Shown: positions 1-6,437, numbered from the stretch's first letter. The stretch: 8,511 bases of DNA from an uncultured Anaerolineales bacterium (GCA_938008865.1 CALLJA010000304.1:1-8511); one strand, 5' to 3'. Notes: a model not told the origin generated them from the sequence alone. Made by a program: numbers and translations.

Positions 1-818
1 GCAGCGCCGTTGTTGTAATTGTAGGTGTAGGTGATGGGGTCGCCCGCAACAGCCGTGGCCGGACCGTTGGCGTCGATGGTCGGACCGGGCAGGTCGCCGT
101 CGGTGACCGAGTCGAGATAGGCGTACCCGGGGTGTCCGCTCGGGGAGCAGCCCGCGGCGGTAATTTCGATCTTGATGTTATCGCCGGCCACGACAGGGTG
201 AGCCACACTGGAGGTCAGGTCTACGTAGGTCCAATCGATGAACTTCCATTGTTCCCCGTAGATGTTCGTCGCGCCGTTCTGCCAGCTCTTGCCCGGCTCG
301 CCCACATAGGACAAGAAGTCATAGATGACATCGTTGCTATTGGTGGTATTGGTCACCAAGACACGGACATACGGTTGTTGATCCGGGCTATGGGAAGGGT
401 CGACCGCCACGGCCGCATAGGCAAAGCGGATATGCCAGAGGCCGTCTACCGGGTCCAACACAGCCGCGACCGTCTGAGTGATGGTGTTGGCATTTTTGGG
501 ATAACCACCGTCGGACCAGGAATCCTGGCTGTTCACGCGGGCGGAGTAGCTCCCGTAGGCCGGATATTTGAGGATGCCGTTGGTGTTGGGGTCAGACAGG
601 CTCAGCGCCGTCACGCCCGGGCCGCCGACGATCGCGCTCAGGTCGGCGCCGCCAGTACCAGGCGGATTGGTTCTGCCGGCGTTGAGGAAGGCGGATTTGG
701 CCCAACCGGTGAAGTCACCGGATTCGAAGTCGCCGTTGGTGATGAGCGCAAAGGCAACCGTGGCAACAAGCAGGGCAGCCACGAGGGCAAGCCCAAAGGC
801 CAAACTAAATTTTTTCAT
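1..818 (-). CDS. Secreted surface protein, N-terminal part (jelly-roll-like domain plus start of a DUF11-like repeat); runs off the left edge
   Basis: Open reading frame of 272 codons read leftward from ATG at 816-818, with no stop before the window edge, so the C-terminus is missing. Residues 1-24 form a clear signal peptide: KK, then a hydrophobic stretch ending in ATVAFA, with likely cleavage after it. The mature part begins with an NGDFESGDFTGW motif, typical of the first strands of carbohydrate-binding-like jelly-roll domains in secreted proteins. It continues to a GHPGYAYLDSV motif near residues 228-237 that resembles the last strand of such domains. From about residue 247, the pattern TIDANGPATAVAGDPITYTY looks like the first strand of a DUF11/PKD-like surface repeat. 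The start is supported by AAGGAGA at 827-833, 8 bases upstream. Role is inferred: an exported or cell-surface adhesin-like or glycan-binding protein. No enzymatic motif is visible, and the substrate and anchoring signal cannot be told. Confidence 0.8.
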   Translation of the reverse strand, partial: MKKFSLAFGLALVAALLVATVAFALITNGDFESGDFTGWAKSAFLNAGRTNPPGTGGADLSAIVGGPGVTALSLSDPNTNGILKYPAYGSYSARVNSQDSWSDGGYPKNANTITQTVAAVLDPVDGLWHIRFAYAAVAVDPSHSPDQQPYVRVLVTNTTNSNDVIYDFLSYVGEPGKSWQNGATNIYGEQWKFIDWTYVDLTSSVAHPVVAGDNIKIEITAAGCSPSGHPGYAYLDSVTDGDLPGPTIDANGPATAVAGDPITYTYNYNNGA

Positions 819-846
819 GTGTGCGTTCTCCTTGAGAAAAAAAGAA

Positions 847-876
847 ATTATCCGATCATTTGCATTTGGATGTCGG
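847..876 (-). promoter_or_regulatory. Candidate promoter of the secreted-protein gene
   Basis: Read on the minus strand, CCGACA (871-876) and GATAAT (847-852) are 18 bases apart and match the sigma-70-type -35 (4 of 6) and -10 (5 of 6) boxes. The -10 lies about 28 bases before the ATG, leaving room for the ribosome-binding site at 827-833. By-eye match only. Confidence 0.35.
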
Positions 877-925
877 TTTGGAGAGGTATATGGGCGGGGT
901 GGCGGCCTCCTTTGGCGTGGTTTTC

Positions 926-970
926 AAAAAAATGGTCTCTGCAATAAACAGGGATGAAGCGCAGCAGAGA
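926..970 (-). terminator. Candidate intrinsic terminator of the receiver-like gene
   Basis: On the minus strand, just after the stop of the 110-residue gene, a 7-bp stem (TCTCTGC/GCAGAGA, 964-970 with 936-942) with a 21-base loop is followed after three bases by a run of seven T (926-932 in plus-strand coordinates). The loop is long for a classical terminator, so this is a moderate call. Confidence 0.4.
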
Positions 971-977
971 TAAAACC

Positions 978-1310
978 TCAAATGAACTTCTTCAGCAGGT
1001 TCAGCACGTCCTGCATGTAGGGCGCCTGGGGCGCGTGGCCTGCCAGCACCCTGACCGAGTTGGTCAGGGCGTCCAGGCCGATCAACGAGACGTCCTTCAT
1101 CTTCTTCAGGCCGTTCACTGCTTGCATCGAACGGGCATCACGCAGGTCGGCCACAATGAAGTCTGCGTCGTTCAGGTCGTCCAGGTTGGTCCCATTCGCG
1201 CGGGCCACCTGCCAGCCTTCGACACCTTCCAGTTTGGAGAACAGTCCATCGATCTGGATGGAGTTCCCGTACAGGAGAATCTTATGGGTCGGTGTGGTTC
1301 CCTGAAACAT
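978..1310 (-). CDS. Small stand-alone receiver-like (pseudo-receiver) protein, 110 aa
   Basis: The whole protein has an alternating strand/helix pattern like a response-regulator receiver: strand 1 KILLYGNS (10-17), strand 3 DFIVADLRD (50-58), strand 4 VSLIGLD (74-80), and a C-terminal helix MQDVLNLLKKFI. At the position of the usual acidic pair (LVDD) there is LYGN, so the Mg-binding carboxylates are missing. Asp55 in strand 3 may still align with the phosphoacceptor. The Ser/Thr and Lys switch residues are not evident. There is no DNA-binding or other output domain. From memory, similar YGNS...LIGLD proteins occur in Chloroflexota, but I cannot verify this. A role as a protein-interaction adaptor for two-component signalling is inference. 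The start is ATG at 1308-1310, and the ribosome-binding site is weak (a GATGGA stretch only). It lies downstream of the large sensor-regulator but behind a terminator, with its own putative promoter. Confidence 0.7.
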   Translation of the reverse strand: MFQGTTPTHKILLYGNSIQIDGLFSKLEGVEGWQVARANGTNLDDLNDADFIVADLRDARSMQAVNGLKKMKDVSLIGLDALTNSVRVLAGHAPQAPYMQDVLNLLKKFI

Positions 1311-1341
1311 GCGTCCATCTTAGCAAGCGCGGCCCTGCGTG

Positions 1342-1394
1342 TCACTGTACTTGGTGAAAAAAAAGGGTACAGTCAAAGTACAGTGAGTTGTCAA
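1342..1394 (-). promoter_or_regulatory. Repeat-rich promoter/operator region of the receiver-like gene
   Basis: Minus-strand TTGACA at 1389-1394 is a perfect -35 hexamer; the hexamer 17 bases on (TGTACC, 1366-1371) is a poor -10. Between and over these lie two direct copies of ACTGTAC (minus strand, 1378-1384 and 1367-1373) separated by TTTG, giving 11-base periodicity. A third copy at 1344-1350 is inverted. TCACTGTACTT (1342-1352) and AAGTACAGTGA (1376-1386) form a perfect 11-bp inverted repeat. This looks like a binding site for a transcription factor acting on the minus-strand gene starting at 1310. The identity of the factor is unknown. Confidence 0.5.
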
Positions 1395-1416
1395 TTATGA
1401 AAGCCGCCCAAACAAC

Positions 1417-1443
1417 AAAAAAAGGCAGGAATCCTGCCTTTTT
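1417..1443 (-). terminator. Intrinsic terminator of the sensor-regulator gene (possibly bidirectional)
   Basis: GGCAGG/CCTGCC with a 3-base loop, extended by A-T pairs (1421-1430 with 1432-1441), is followed on the minus strand by a T-rich run (plus-strand A run from 1411 to 1423). It sits 27 bases past the stop of the minus-strand gene ending at 1470. The flanking T run on the plus side is shorter. Confidence 0.8.
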
Positions 1444-1469
1444 CAATCAAAACGGGTGTTTTCAGGCGC

Positions 1470-4400
1470 TCAGGGGGTCTTCCTGCGGCGATCCTCCTGG
1501 AATTGGCGCACATAAGCCACCACCTGCTCGCGATTCTTCAAATTCAAGCGCTCCGTGATCTGCGCCATGTGATATTTGATGGCCCGTTCGGTCAGGCTAA
1601 GCTCACTGCCCACCTCTTTGTAGGTCAATCCGCGCGCTACCAGGCGCAGCACTTCCCACTGGCGCATGGTCAGTTCACTCGGGATAGACTCTGCGCGGAA
1701 GGAGGCCTTGCGCGGCGCGGTGGCTGTCTGGTTGAACTCGGCCAGCATGCGCGCCGCCATGTCGGGCGTGATCGGATTTTCGCCGCGCAGGGCCGCGCCC
1801 AGTTGGGTGAACAGGTGGTTGGCATCCAGGCCTTTCGGCAGGTACCCCGAAGCGCCGTACTTCATGGCATCCAGCAGGATGTCCTCATCCCCAGCCACAG
1901 TCATCAACACTACCTTAACCTCGGGGAATTCGGCCTTGATGCGGCGCGTGGCTTCGATGCCATCACAACGCGGCATCTGAATATCCATCACCACCATGTC
2001 CGGGCGCAGGCGGCGCACCTGGTCGCAGGCATCCAGGCCATCGCGCGCCAGGCCCACCACGGTCAGCCCACGCGAGGACAACAGGCCGCGCATCCCCTCC
2101 AGGAACAACGGCTGGTCGTCTACCAGCAGGATGCGCAGCGACTTGATATCGGCCTGACGGTCGGTCTGGGGTTCCGCCGCCAGCACGTGCGGGACATGGA
2201 TCAGCACGCGCGTGCCCTGGCCCACCGCCGAACGCACCTCCAGCCGCCCTCCCACCTGTTCGGCGCGCTCGCGCATGATGCTGAGCCCGAAGTGTTTCTC
2301 GTCCACCCCGGTCGCCGACTGTGGGTCGAAGCCGCGCCCATCGTCGCTGACGATGAACACCACCTCATTGGCCAGCGACGTGATCAGCACCTCCACCCGC
2401 CGCGCGGAGGCGTGCTTGCGGATATTGACCAGCGCCTCCTGGATGATGTGCAGCAACTGGTCCTCGACTGCCTCGGTCAGCACAGGCAGCGTGTTCTGCG
2501 ACGGGCTGAAGATGGCTTCCACACCCCAGGCCTGGCTGAAAGCCTGCAGCGACTCTTGCAAGATACCGTAGAAACTACGCTGAACGCGCATGGGCTCACG
2601 CATTCCCAGGATGTGATGCCGCAGGTTCAGTCGGGCCTGTTGAGCCGTTTCGACAATGTGCGCGAGGGCCTCCTGGGTCGCGCCGACCTGGTTCCTCTCC
2701 AGCAGCGACTGCGCCAACTGGGCCTGCGTGTTGACGAATCCGATCACCTGTCCGAAGCCGTCGTTCAGCCCGCGCCCGATCAACTCACGCTCCTCAGCGG
2801 CGGCCAATTCGCGCTGCTGCTGGATGAGCTGCGCCTCGGCTGCCTTGCGTTCATCGATCTCGACCTGCAGGCGCTCGTTGGTCTGCTGCAATTCCTGGGT
2901 GCGCCGTAAGACGCGCTCCTCCAGCCCGCTCACGTGTCCACGCAACTGGGCCACCATGGCATTGAAGGAAGCCGTCAATGAACCAATCTCGTCGTTGTGG
3001 CGGACCGGCATCTCCACGCTCAGATCGCCGTTCTCCACCCTGCCCGCGCCCACCAACAGCACCTGCAAGGGCCTGACAACGTTGGCATCCACCAGAGCCG
3101 GCAGGCTGACGAGCAGGACCAGACTGCCGATCAGGACCAGCCAGGCCAGCGGCGACAGCAGGCGGTTGAGGAAGGTTCGGAAATCGAGGTGAAAATCCTG
3201 CACCACCCCTTGCGGCCCGCTGCGCAGCGGACGCGACAGGTCCTCCACCGTTTCGACCGGGTCCCCGCCGCCAGGCGTCACCCCGCGCACCCAGGGCACG
3301 GCAAACGGCGAAGCATCAGCTTCGTACAGGAAGGTGTCCGGCAGGCCATTGTATGTGACGTCGAAACTGCCATCCGCGTAGAGAATAGTTTGGAATGTGT
3401 ACACAGCCCCAGGCTGGTACCAACCCTGCATACGGTCCCAGGTGACCACCAGGCGGTCGGCTTCGACTTTGGCAAACAGGCCGCCCGAAACCGGGTCCAG
3501 GTCCACGAGCAGGGCGAAGATGCCCGCCATGTTGCCGTAGTTATTCTCCAGGTTGGGGTGATGCAGAGATTGCCCCATACGCAGCAGGCCCGCACTTGTC
3601 ACGGCGACCTGGTCGTAGCTGCGTCCGTATAGGGGAAAATCAAAATCGACCAGGCGCGTGATGGTCTTGTTCGGCGACTCTGGCATCACGCGCTGGCCCA
3701 GGTCCTGCTCGAAGTGGAAGGGGATGCGGGCGATGTCGTAACCGCCCAGGTCATTGGGCGTGTAGCGCAGGGTTTGGTGATCCTCCATGCTGGGACGGTA
3801 CGCCGCCGCATAGGCCGGGGATACCACCCAGCCCACCAGCCCCAGGGCCACCAGCAGCAGGGTCAGCGTCAGCCCCGAGAGTTTGACGAAGAAGGAAGTG
3901 GTGCCAGGCTGGTAATTGAAGAACACGTAAGCAAACAGGAACAAGGTCACCAGGATGCCCAGGGAAATGGAGGCGTTGTAAACCTTGTCGGAGACGAAGG
4001 CGAAGGCCTGTAACAGGTTGATGACAGTCAGCGCAAAAAGCGGGATGAGGATCAGGGCAAACAGATACGCGCCGCGCGCGCCCACCCCCTGCGGATTAAG
4101 GACCTTGGCCCACCAGCGGACATCGCTGCGCTGGTCCGCCGCCACCGCCTGCGCCAGGAAGGCCAGTAGCACCCAGATGAAAAACAGGGCCAGGACCACG
4201 TCGGCTGCGGGCGGGCGGTACTCCACATTGCCATAACGCAGCAGCAGGTCATAGCGATATGTGGCAAATTGCGCCTCGTACAGCGCATATCCCACGCTCA
4301 AGATCAATGCCAGGGATGCGATCCCTCTTCGGGAAGGAAAGGATGACGGGAAATGATAGGCAAACTGGAGCAACAAAACCAGCACCACCCCCAAAATGGG

Positions 4401-4631
4401 ATTCTCCAGAAAGAGGAAATACAAGCGTGCCGTTGGCAGGGAGGCTGCATCCAAAAAGAGCAGCCCGACGAAGGCGGTGACTGCAATGAAAAAACCACCC
4501 AGCAAATAAGCCTGCGCGCTTTTCCCCCCGCCCGTATGGATACGGTACATGAAATAGGCCGTTAGAGACAGGCTCAGGATGAACTGGGTCAGATAACCGA
4601 TCGAGGAGGGCGTCAGGTACCAGTGAGGCAT
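1470..4631 (-). CDS. Membrane sensor kinase-like protein fused to a receiver and LuxR-type DNA-binding domain (NarL-family hybrid), phosphoacceptor His replaced
   Basis: Protein of 1053 residues, numbered from ATG 4629-4631; a TTG one codon earlier is less likely. Order: about eight hydrophobic membrane segments (11-274); an extracytoplasmic beta-rich domain (about 275-489) with a nidogen-like pattern (FDFPLYG, YDQVAVTSAGLL, YADGSFDVTYNG); a membrane segment (about 493-514); HAMP (520-564); a coiled coil (565-612); a HisKA_3-type dimerisation domain; HATPase_c with N736, DDGRGFD (763-769) and GQGT (804-807); a receiver (831-950) with D838/D839, D883, T911 and K933; and a LuxR helix-turn-helix (986-1041). 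The H-box reads RGLNDGFGQ: Asn623 replaces the phosphoacceptor His, while Asp624 and Gln628 (DxxxQ phosphatase motif) remain. Autophosphorylation at the usual site is therefore unlikely. The receiver could still be phosphorylated by another donor. Inferred role: a membrane-anchored transcription regulator responding to an external or membrane signal. The target genes and signal are unknown. Confidence 0.93.
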   Translation of the reverse strand: MPHWYLTPSSIGYLTQFILSLSLTAYFMYRIHTGGGKSAQAYLLGGFFIAVTAFVGLLFLDAASLPTARLYFLFLENPILGVVLVLLLQFAYHFPSSFPSRRGIASLALILSVGYALYEAQFATYRYDLLLRYGNVEYRPPAADVVLALFFIWVLLAFLAQAVAADQRSDVRWWAKVLNPQGVGARGAYLFALILIPLFALTVINLLQAFAFVSDKVYNASISLGILVTLFLFAYVFFNYQPGTTSFFVKLSGLTLTLLLVALGLVGWVVSPAYAAAYRPSMEDHQTLRYTPNDLGGYDIARIPFHFEQDLGQRVMPESPNKTITRLVDFDFPLYGRSYDQVAVTSAGLLRMGQSLHHPNLENNYGNMAGIFALLVDLDPVSGGLFAKVEADRLVVTWDRMQGWYQPGAVYTFQTILYADGSFDVTYNGLPDTFLYEADASPFAVPWVRGVTPGGGDPVETVEDLSRPLRSGPQGVVQDFHLDFRTFLNRLLSPLAWLVLIGSLVLLVSLPALVDANVVRPLQVLLVGAGRVENGDLSVEMPVRHNDEIGSLTASFNAMVAQLRGHVSGLEERVLRRTQELQQTNERLQVEIDERKAAEAQLIQQQRELAAAEERELIGRGLNDGFGQVIGFVNTQAQLAQSLLERNQVGATQEALAHIVETAQQARLNLRHHILGMREPMRVQRSFYGILQESLQAFSQAWGVEAIFSPSQNTLPVLTEAVEDQLLHIIQEALVNIRKHASARRVEVLITSLANEVVFIVSDDGRGFDPQSATGVDEKHFGLSIMRERAEQVGGRLEVRSAVGQGTRVLIHVPHVLAAEPQTDRQADIKSLRILLVDDQPLFLEGMRGLLSSRGLTVVGLARDGLDACDQVRRLRPDMVVMDIQMPRCDGIEATRRIKAEFPEVKVVLMTVAGDEDILLDAMKYGASGYLPKGLDANHLFTQLGAALRGENPITPDMAARMLAEFNQTATAPRKASFRAESIPSELTMRQWEVLRLVARGLTYKEVGSELSLTERAIKYHMAQITERLNLKNREQVVAYVRQFQEDRRRKTP

Positions 4632-4645
4632 CAAGTTATTTTATT

Positions 4646-4651
4646 ATTATA
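4646..4651 (-). promoter_or_regulatory. Candidate -10 box of the sensor-regulator gene
   Basis: A perfect TATAAT is read on the minus strand, with its downstream edge 14 bases before the ATG. Transcription would begin about 8 bases before the start codon, leaving no room for a ribosome-binding site, and none is visible. No convincing -35 hexamer was found. Confidence 0.45.
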
Positions 4652-4697
4652 CGCGTGAACCGACCGCGCGCGCATCCGAATCAGACCCAAACAGGCA

Positions 4698-4727
4698 ACA
4701 AAAAAGGGCGGCTGATGCCGCCCTTTT
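4698..4727 (-). terminator. Strong intrinsic terminator of the C45-type hydrolase gene
   Basis: A perfect 11-bp stem (AAAAGGGCGGC 4702-4712 with 4717-4727), with a TGAT loop, is followed on the minus strand by a T run. It starts 7 bases beyond the stop codon of the minus-strand gene ending at 4734 and isolates it from the sensor-regulator gene. Confidence 0.88.
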
Positions 4728-4733
4728 CCGCGT

Positions 4734-5855
4734 TCATGCTTCCAGATGGTAGGTATGATAGGCATTCTGACAAGGATTGCCCCACGCGATGTGCATCTCA
4801 CGCGCGGTCAGGTCGATCACCAGCGAACAGATGGTCTTCTCGCGGTCGAGCGGGTCGATCCCGTCGATATTGTGGTTGCAGATCGAGTTGGGGATGTTGA
4901 CGTGGTCCTTCTGGATGGCCTGCAAACTCTTGATGGAATGCGACGGGTTCTGGCGCAGCAGGCGCAGCGCGCGGAAGTAACGCACGCGCGAGGAAATCAG
5001 TTCCTCGGGGTCGCTCTCGATCTCCTTCATGTTCTGCGCCAGGTAATGGTTGGTGTGGACCATGTACCCGTCGGTGCCGTGCAGGATCTCGAAGCGGCGC
5101 GCCGAGACCTCGATGGAGTACATCTCGCCGCTCTCATGCACCAGCAGGTGGTTGTACCCCGCCGCGCGATGCGACACGAGCGCGCGTCCGATGGCGCCCG
5201 AGATGCGCCGCGAGGACAGGATGGCGCGCGACACCACCAGCCGCGGGATACCGATACGCGAGTCGGACGGGTAGACCGAATCGATCAACTGGGCGATGCC
5301 GTAGGCGTTGAAGCCCACGTTGGGCAGCAGCCCGCCATAGGTCATGGCCAGGAAGGGCGGTTCTTCCTGCGGGCGGGCCGAGACGACGTACACGTCGTCC
5401 TCGTCCTCGGGAACCCAATCTTCGTTGTGCGCGGCCAGCACGTGACCGTCGGAGGTGCGTTCTTCGTTGACAGCGAAACTGGTGCAGCGCGTCAGGTGCA
5501 GCGCGTCGGTGGTGACGGCCTCCATGGTGTTGAGCGTGACGACCTCATCGAAGGCCACGCCGGCGCCCTCGGCAATTCCGCGCAGTTCGTCCACGTATTG
5601 CGGGTAGCGCTCCTCGGCGAAGGGCAGGTATTTGCGCGCCTGGATCAGCGCGCCGTCCCAGGTCAACTCCAATTGGCTGTAGGACTGCGCGATCAGCACG
5701 CGCGCATTCTCCACGCTGTGACGGACTTGTTCGCGGCGGGCCTCGCCGATCTGGCGTCCCATTTCGCGGTGGGTGCCCGCTACTTCGATCAGCGGCGGCG
5801 GACCATTGTGGTTGACGGTGTTGGGGATGGGCATGGAATTGCGGTTGGGAAGCAT
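4734..5855 (-). CDS. C45-family autoproteolytic acyltransferase/hydrolase (acyl-CoA:6-aminopenicillanate acyltransferase-like)
   Basis: Protein of 373 residues belonging to the AAT-like Ntn-hydrolase fold (Pfam PF03417 type). An N-terminal helical prosegment (residues about 20-122, with GTHREMGRQIGEA and LRGIAEGAGV) leads to the putative nucleophile Cys124 in RCTSFAV. Such enzymes cut their own chain before this Cys to expose it. Other conserved features are HNEDW (143-147; its Asp matches the family's NxDW motif), VGFNAYGIA, NH (269-270), CNH (326-328) and the C-terminal TICSLVIDL. No signal peptide is visible, so it is probably cytoplasmic. Family members hydrolyse or transfer acyl groups on amides; the true substrate is unknown, and penicillin chemistry should not be assumed. 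The start is ATG 5853-5855, preceded at 5 bases by AGGAG (5861-5865). A longer frame opening with TTG at 5876 would overlap this ribosome-binding site and is rejected. Confidence 0.9.
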   Translation of the reverse strand: MLPNRNSMPIPNTVNHNGPPPLIEVAGTHREMGRQIGEARREQVRHSVENARVLIAQSYSQLELTWDGALIQARKYLPFAEERYPQYVDELRGIAEGAGVAFDEVVTLNTMEAVTTDALHLTRCTSFAVNEERTSDGHVLAAHNEDWVPEDEDDVYVVSARPQEEPPFLAMTYGGLLPNVGFNAYGIAQLIDSVYPSDSRIGIPRLVVSRAILSSRRISGAIGRALVSHRAAGYNHLLVHESGEMYSIEVSARRFEILHGTDGYMVHTNHYLAQNMKEIESDPEELISSRVRYFRALRLLRQNPSHSIKSLQAIQKDHVNIPNSICNHNIDGIDPLDREKTICSLVIDLTAREMHIAWGNPCQNAYHTYHLEA

Positions 5856-5908
5856 GGTAACTCCTGGCATAATCAAACCCGCCCCGGCAGGAGGCCGAGG
5901 CTTGCTTC

Positions 5909-5917
5909 ATTATATCA
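5909..5917 (-). promoter_or_regulatory. Extended -10 promoter of the C45-type hydrolase gene
   Basis: The minus strand reads TGATATAAT, an extended -10 element (TG, one base, TATAAT at 5909-5914), about 54 bases before the ATG at 5855. No good -35 was found, which is normal for extended -10 promoters. It diverges from the plus-strand -10 at 5951-5956. Confidence 0.55.
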
Positions 5918-5937
5918 TGGCGGCCCGCGCCAGACTT

Positions 5938-5962
5938 CCGCCCATGCGGGTATAATGGGCGG
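5938..5962. repeat. 8-bp inverted repeat around the -10 box of the HAD gene
   Basis: CCGCCCAT (5938-5945) and ATGGGCGG (5955-5962) are perfect inverted copies, 17 bases centre to centre, overlapping the TATAAT box and ending one base before the start codon region. This spacing fits a dimeric repressor operator. It could also be a chance palindrome in GC-rich DNA. Confidence 0.45.
5951..5956 (+). promoter_or_regulatory. -10 box of the HAD/DUF389 operon, placed for a leaderless transcript
   Basis: A perfect TATAAT ends 7 bases before the ATG at 5964, the normal -10 to start-site distance. Transcription would therefore begin at or next to the A of the start codon. No ribosome-binding site lies in front of the gene. 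No clear -35 is visible. Confidence 0.55.
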
Positions 5963-5963
5963 C

Positions 5964-6437
5964 ATGATCGAATTGACCATTCCCGGGCGGGGCGACCTCC
6001 GCATCGAGCACCTGGTGACCGACGTCAACGGCACCCTGGCTGTGGACGGCATGCTGATCGACGGACTGGTGCGGCGTATTGCAAGCCTGCGCGACCGCAT
6101 CTCGGTGCGCATGATCACCGCCGACACGCATGGTCGCCAGTTCAGCATCGACCAGCAACTGGGGCTGGCCGCCGTCCGCCTTGACCCGGGCATGAACGAG
6201 GCCGAACAGAAGGCCGAGTTCGTGCGCGGCCTAGGCGCGGACCGGGTGGTGGCCATCGGGCAGGGCGCGAATGATGCCGCTATGCTCAAACAAGCCGCCC
6301 TTGGCATCTGCGTCATGTCGAAGGAAGGCGCGGCGGTTGAGACCCTGCTGGCCGCCGATATCGTGGTCCCAGATATCTTTGCCGCACTCGACCTGCTCGA
6401 AAAGCCCCTGCGTATTCTCGCCACCCTCCGAACATGA
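5964..6437 (+). CDS. Small HAD-fold phosphatase-like protein (soluble P-type-ATPase-like, COG4087 type)
   Basis: Protein of 157 residues. Motif I is DVNGTL with putative nucleophile Asp20; the second Asp of the usual DxDGT is Asn22. Motif II is ITAD (Thr52), Lys83 is the probable motif III lysine, and motif IV is GQGANDAAM with Asp104. There is no cap insertion, so it is a compact C0-type HAD protein. The pattern resembles the so-called soluble P-type ATPases, small cytosolic proteins of unknown substrate that look like the phosphorylation domain of P-type ATPases. Asn in place of the general acid Asp is known in ATPase-like (DKTGT) relatives that form a stable phosphoaspartate, so it may act slowly on phosphate esters or not as a phosphatase at all. 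The start is ATG 5964-5966; upstream reading in the same frame is only the antisense of the hydrolase gene. Its stop overlaps the next start as ATGA, implying translational coupling. Confidence 0.87.
   Translation: MIELTIPGRGDLRIEHLVTDVNGTLAVDGMLIDGLVRRIASLRDRISVRMITADTHGRQFSIDQQLGLAAVRLDPGMNEAEQKAEFVRGLGADRVVAIGQGANDAAMLKQAALGICVMSKEGAAVETLLAADIVVPDIFAALDLLEKPLRILATLRT

Noticed and set aside
132..947. 271-codon plus-strand open frame
   Set aside because: It is antisense to the secreted-protein gene, which has a signal peptide and a good ribosome-binding site.
1389..1394. Simple sigma-70 promoter reading of TTGACA alone
   Set aside because: The -35 is perfect but the hexamer at the right distance (TGTACC) matches only 3 of 6, so it is reported as a repeat-rich operator/promoter region, not a confident promoter.
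1503..2909. 468-codon open frame on the plus strand
   Set aside because: It lies fully antisense to the well-supported sensor-regulator gene; its His/Gln/Arg-rich product has no recognisable domain, as expected from a GC-rich shadow frame.
5856..5876. TTG start extending the hydrolase by 7 residues
   Set aside because: The AGGAG site for the ATG at 5855 lies inside that extension and fits at 5-base spacing.
4746..5963. Upstream extension of the HAD gene frame to 563 codons
   Set aside because: The first 1.2 kb is antisense to the C45-type hydrolase; HAD homology begins only at MIELTIPGRG (5964).
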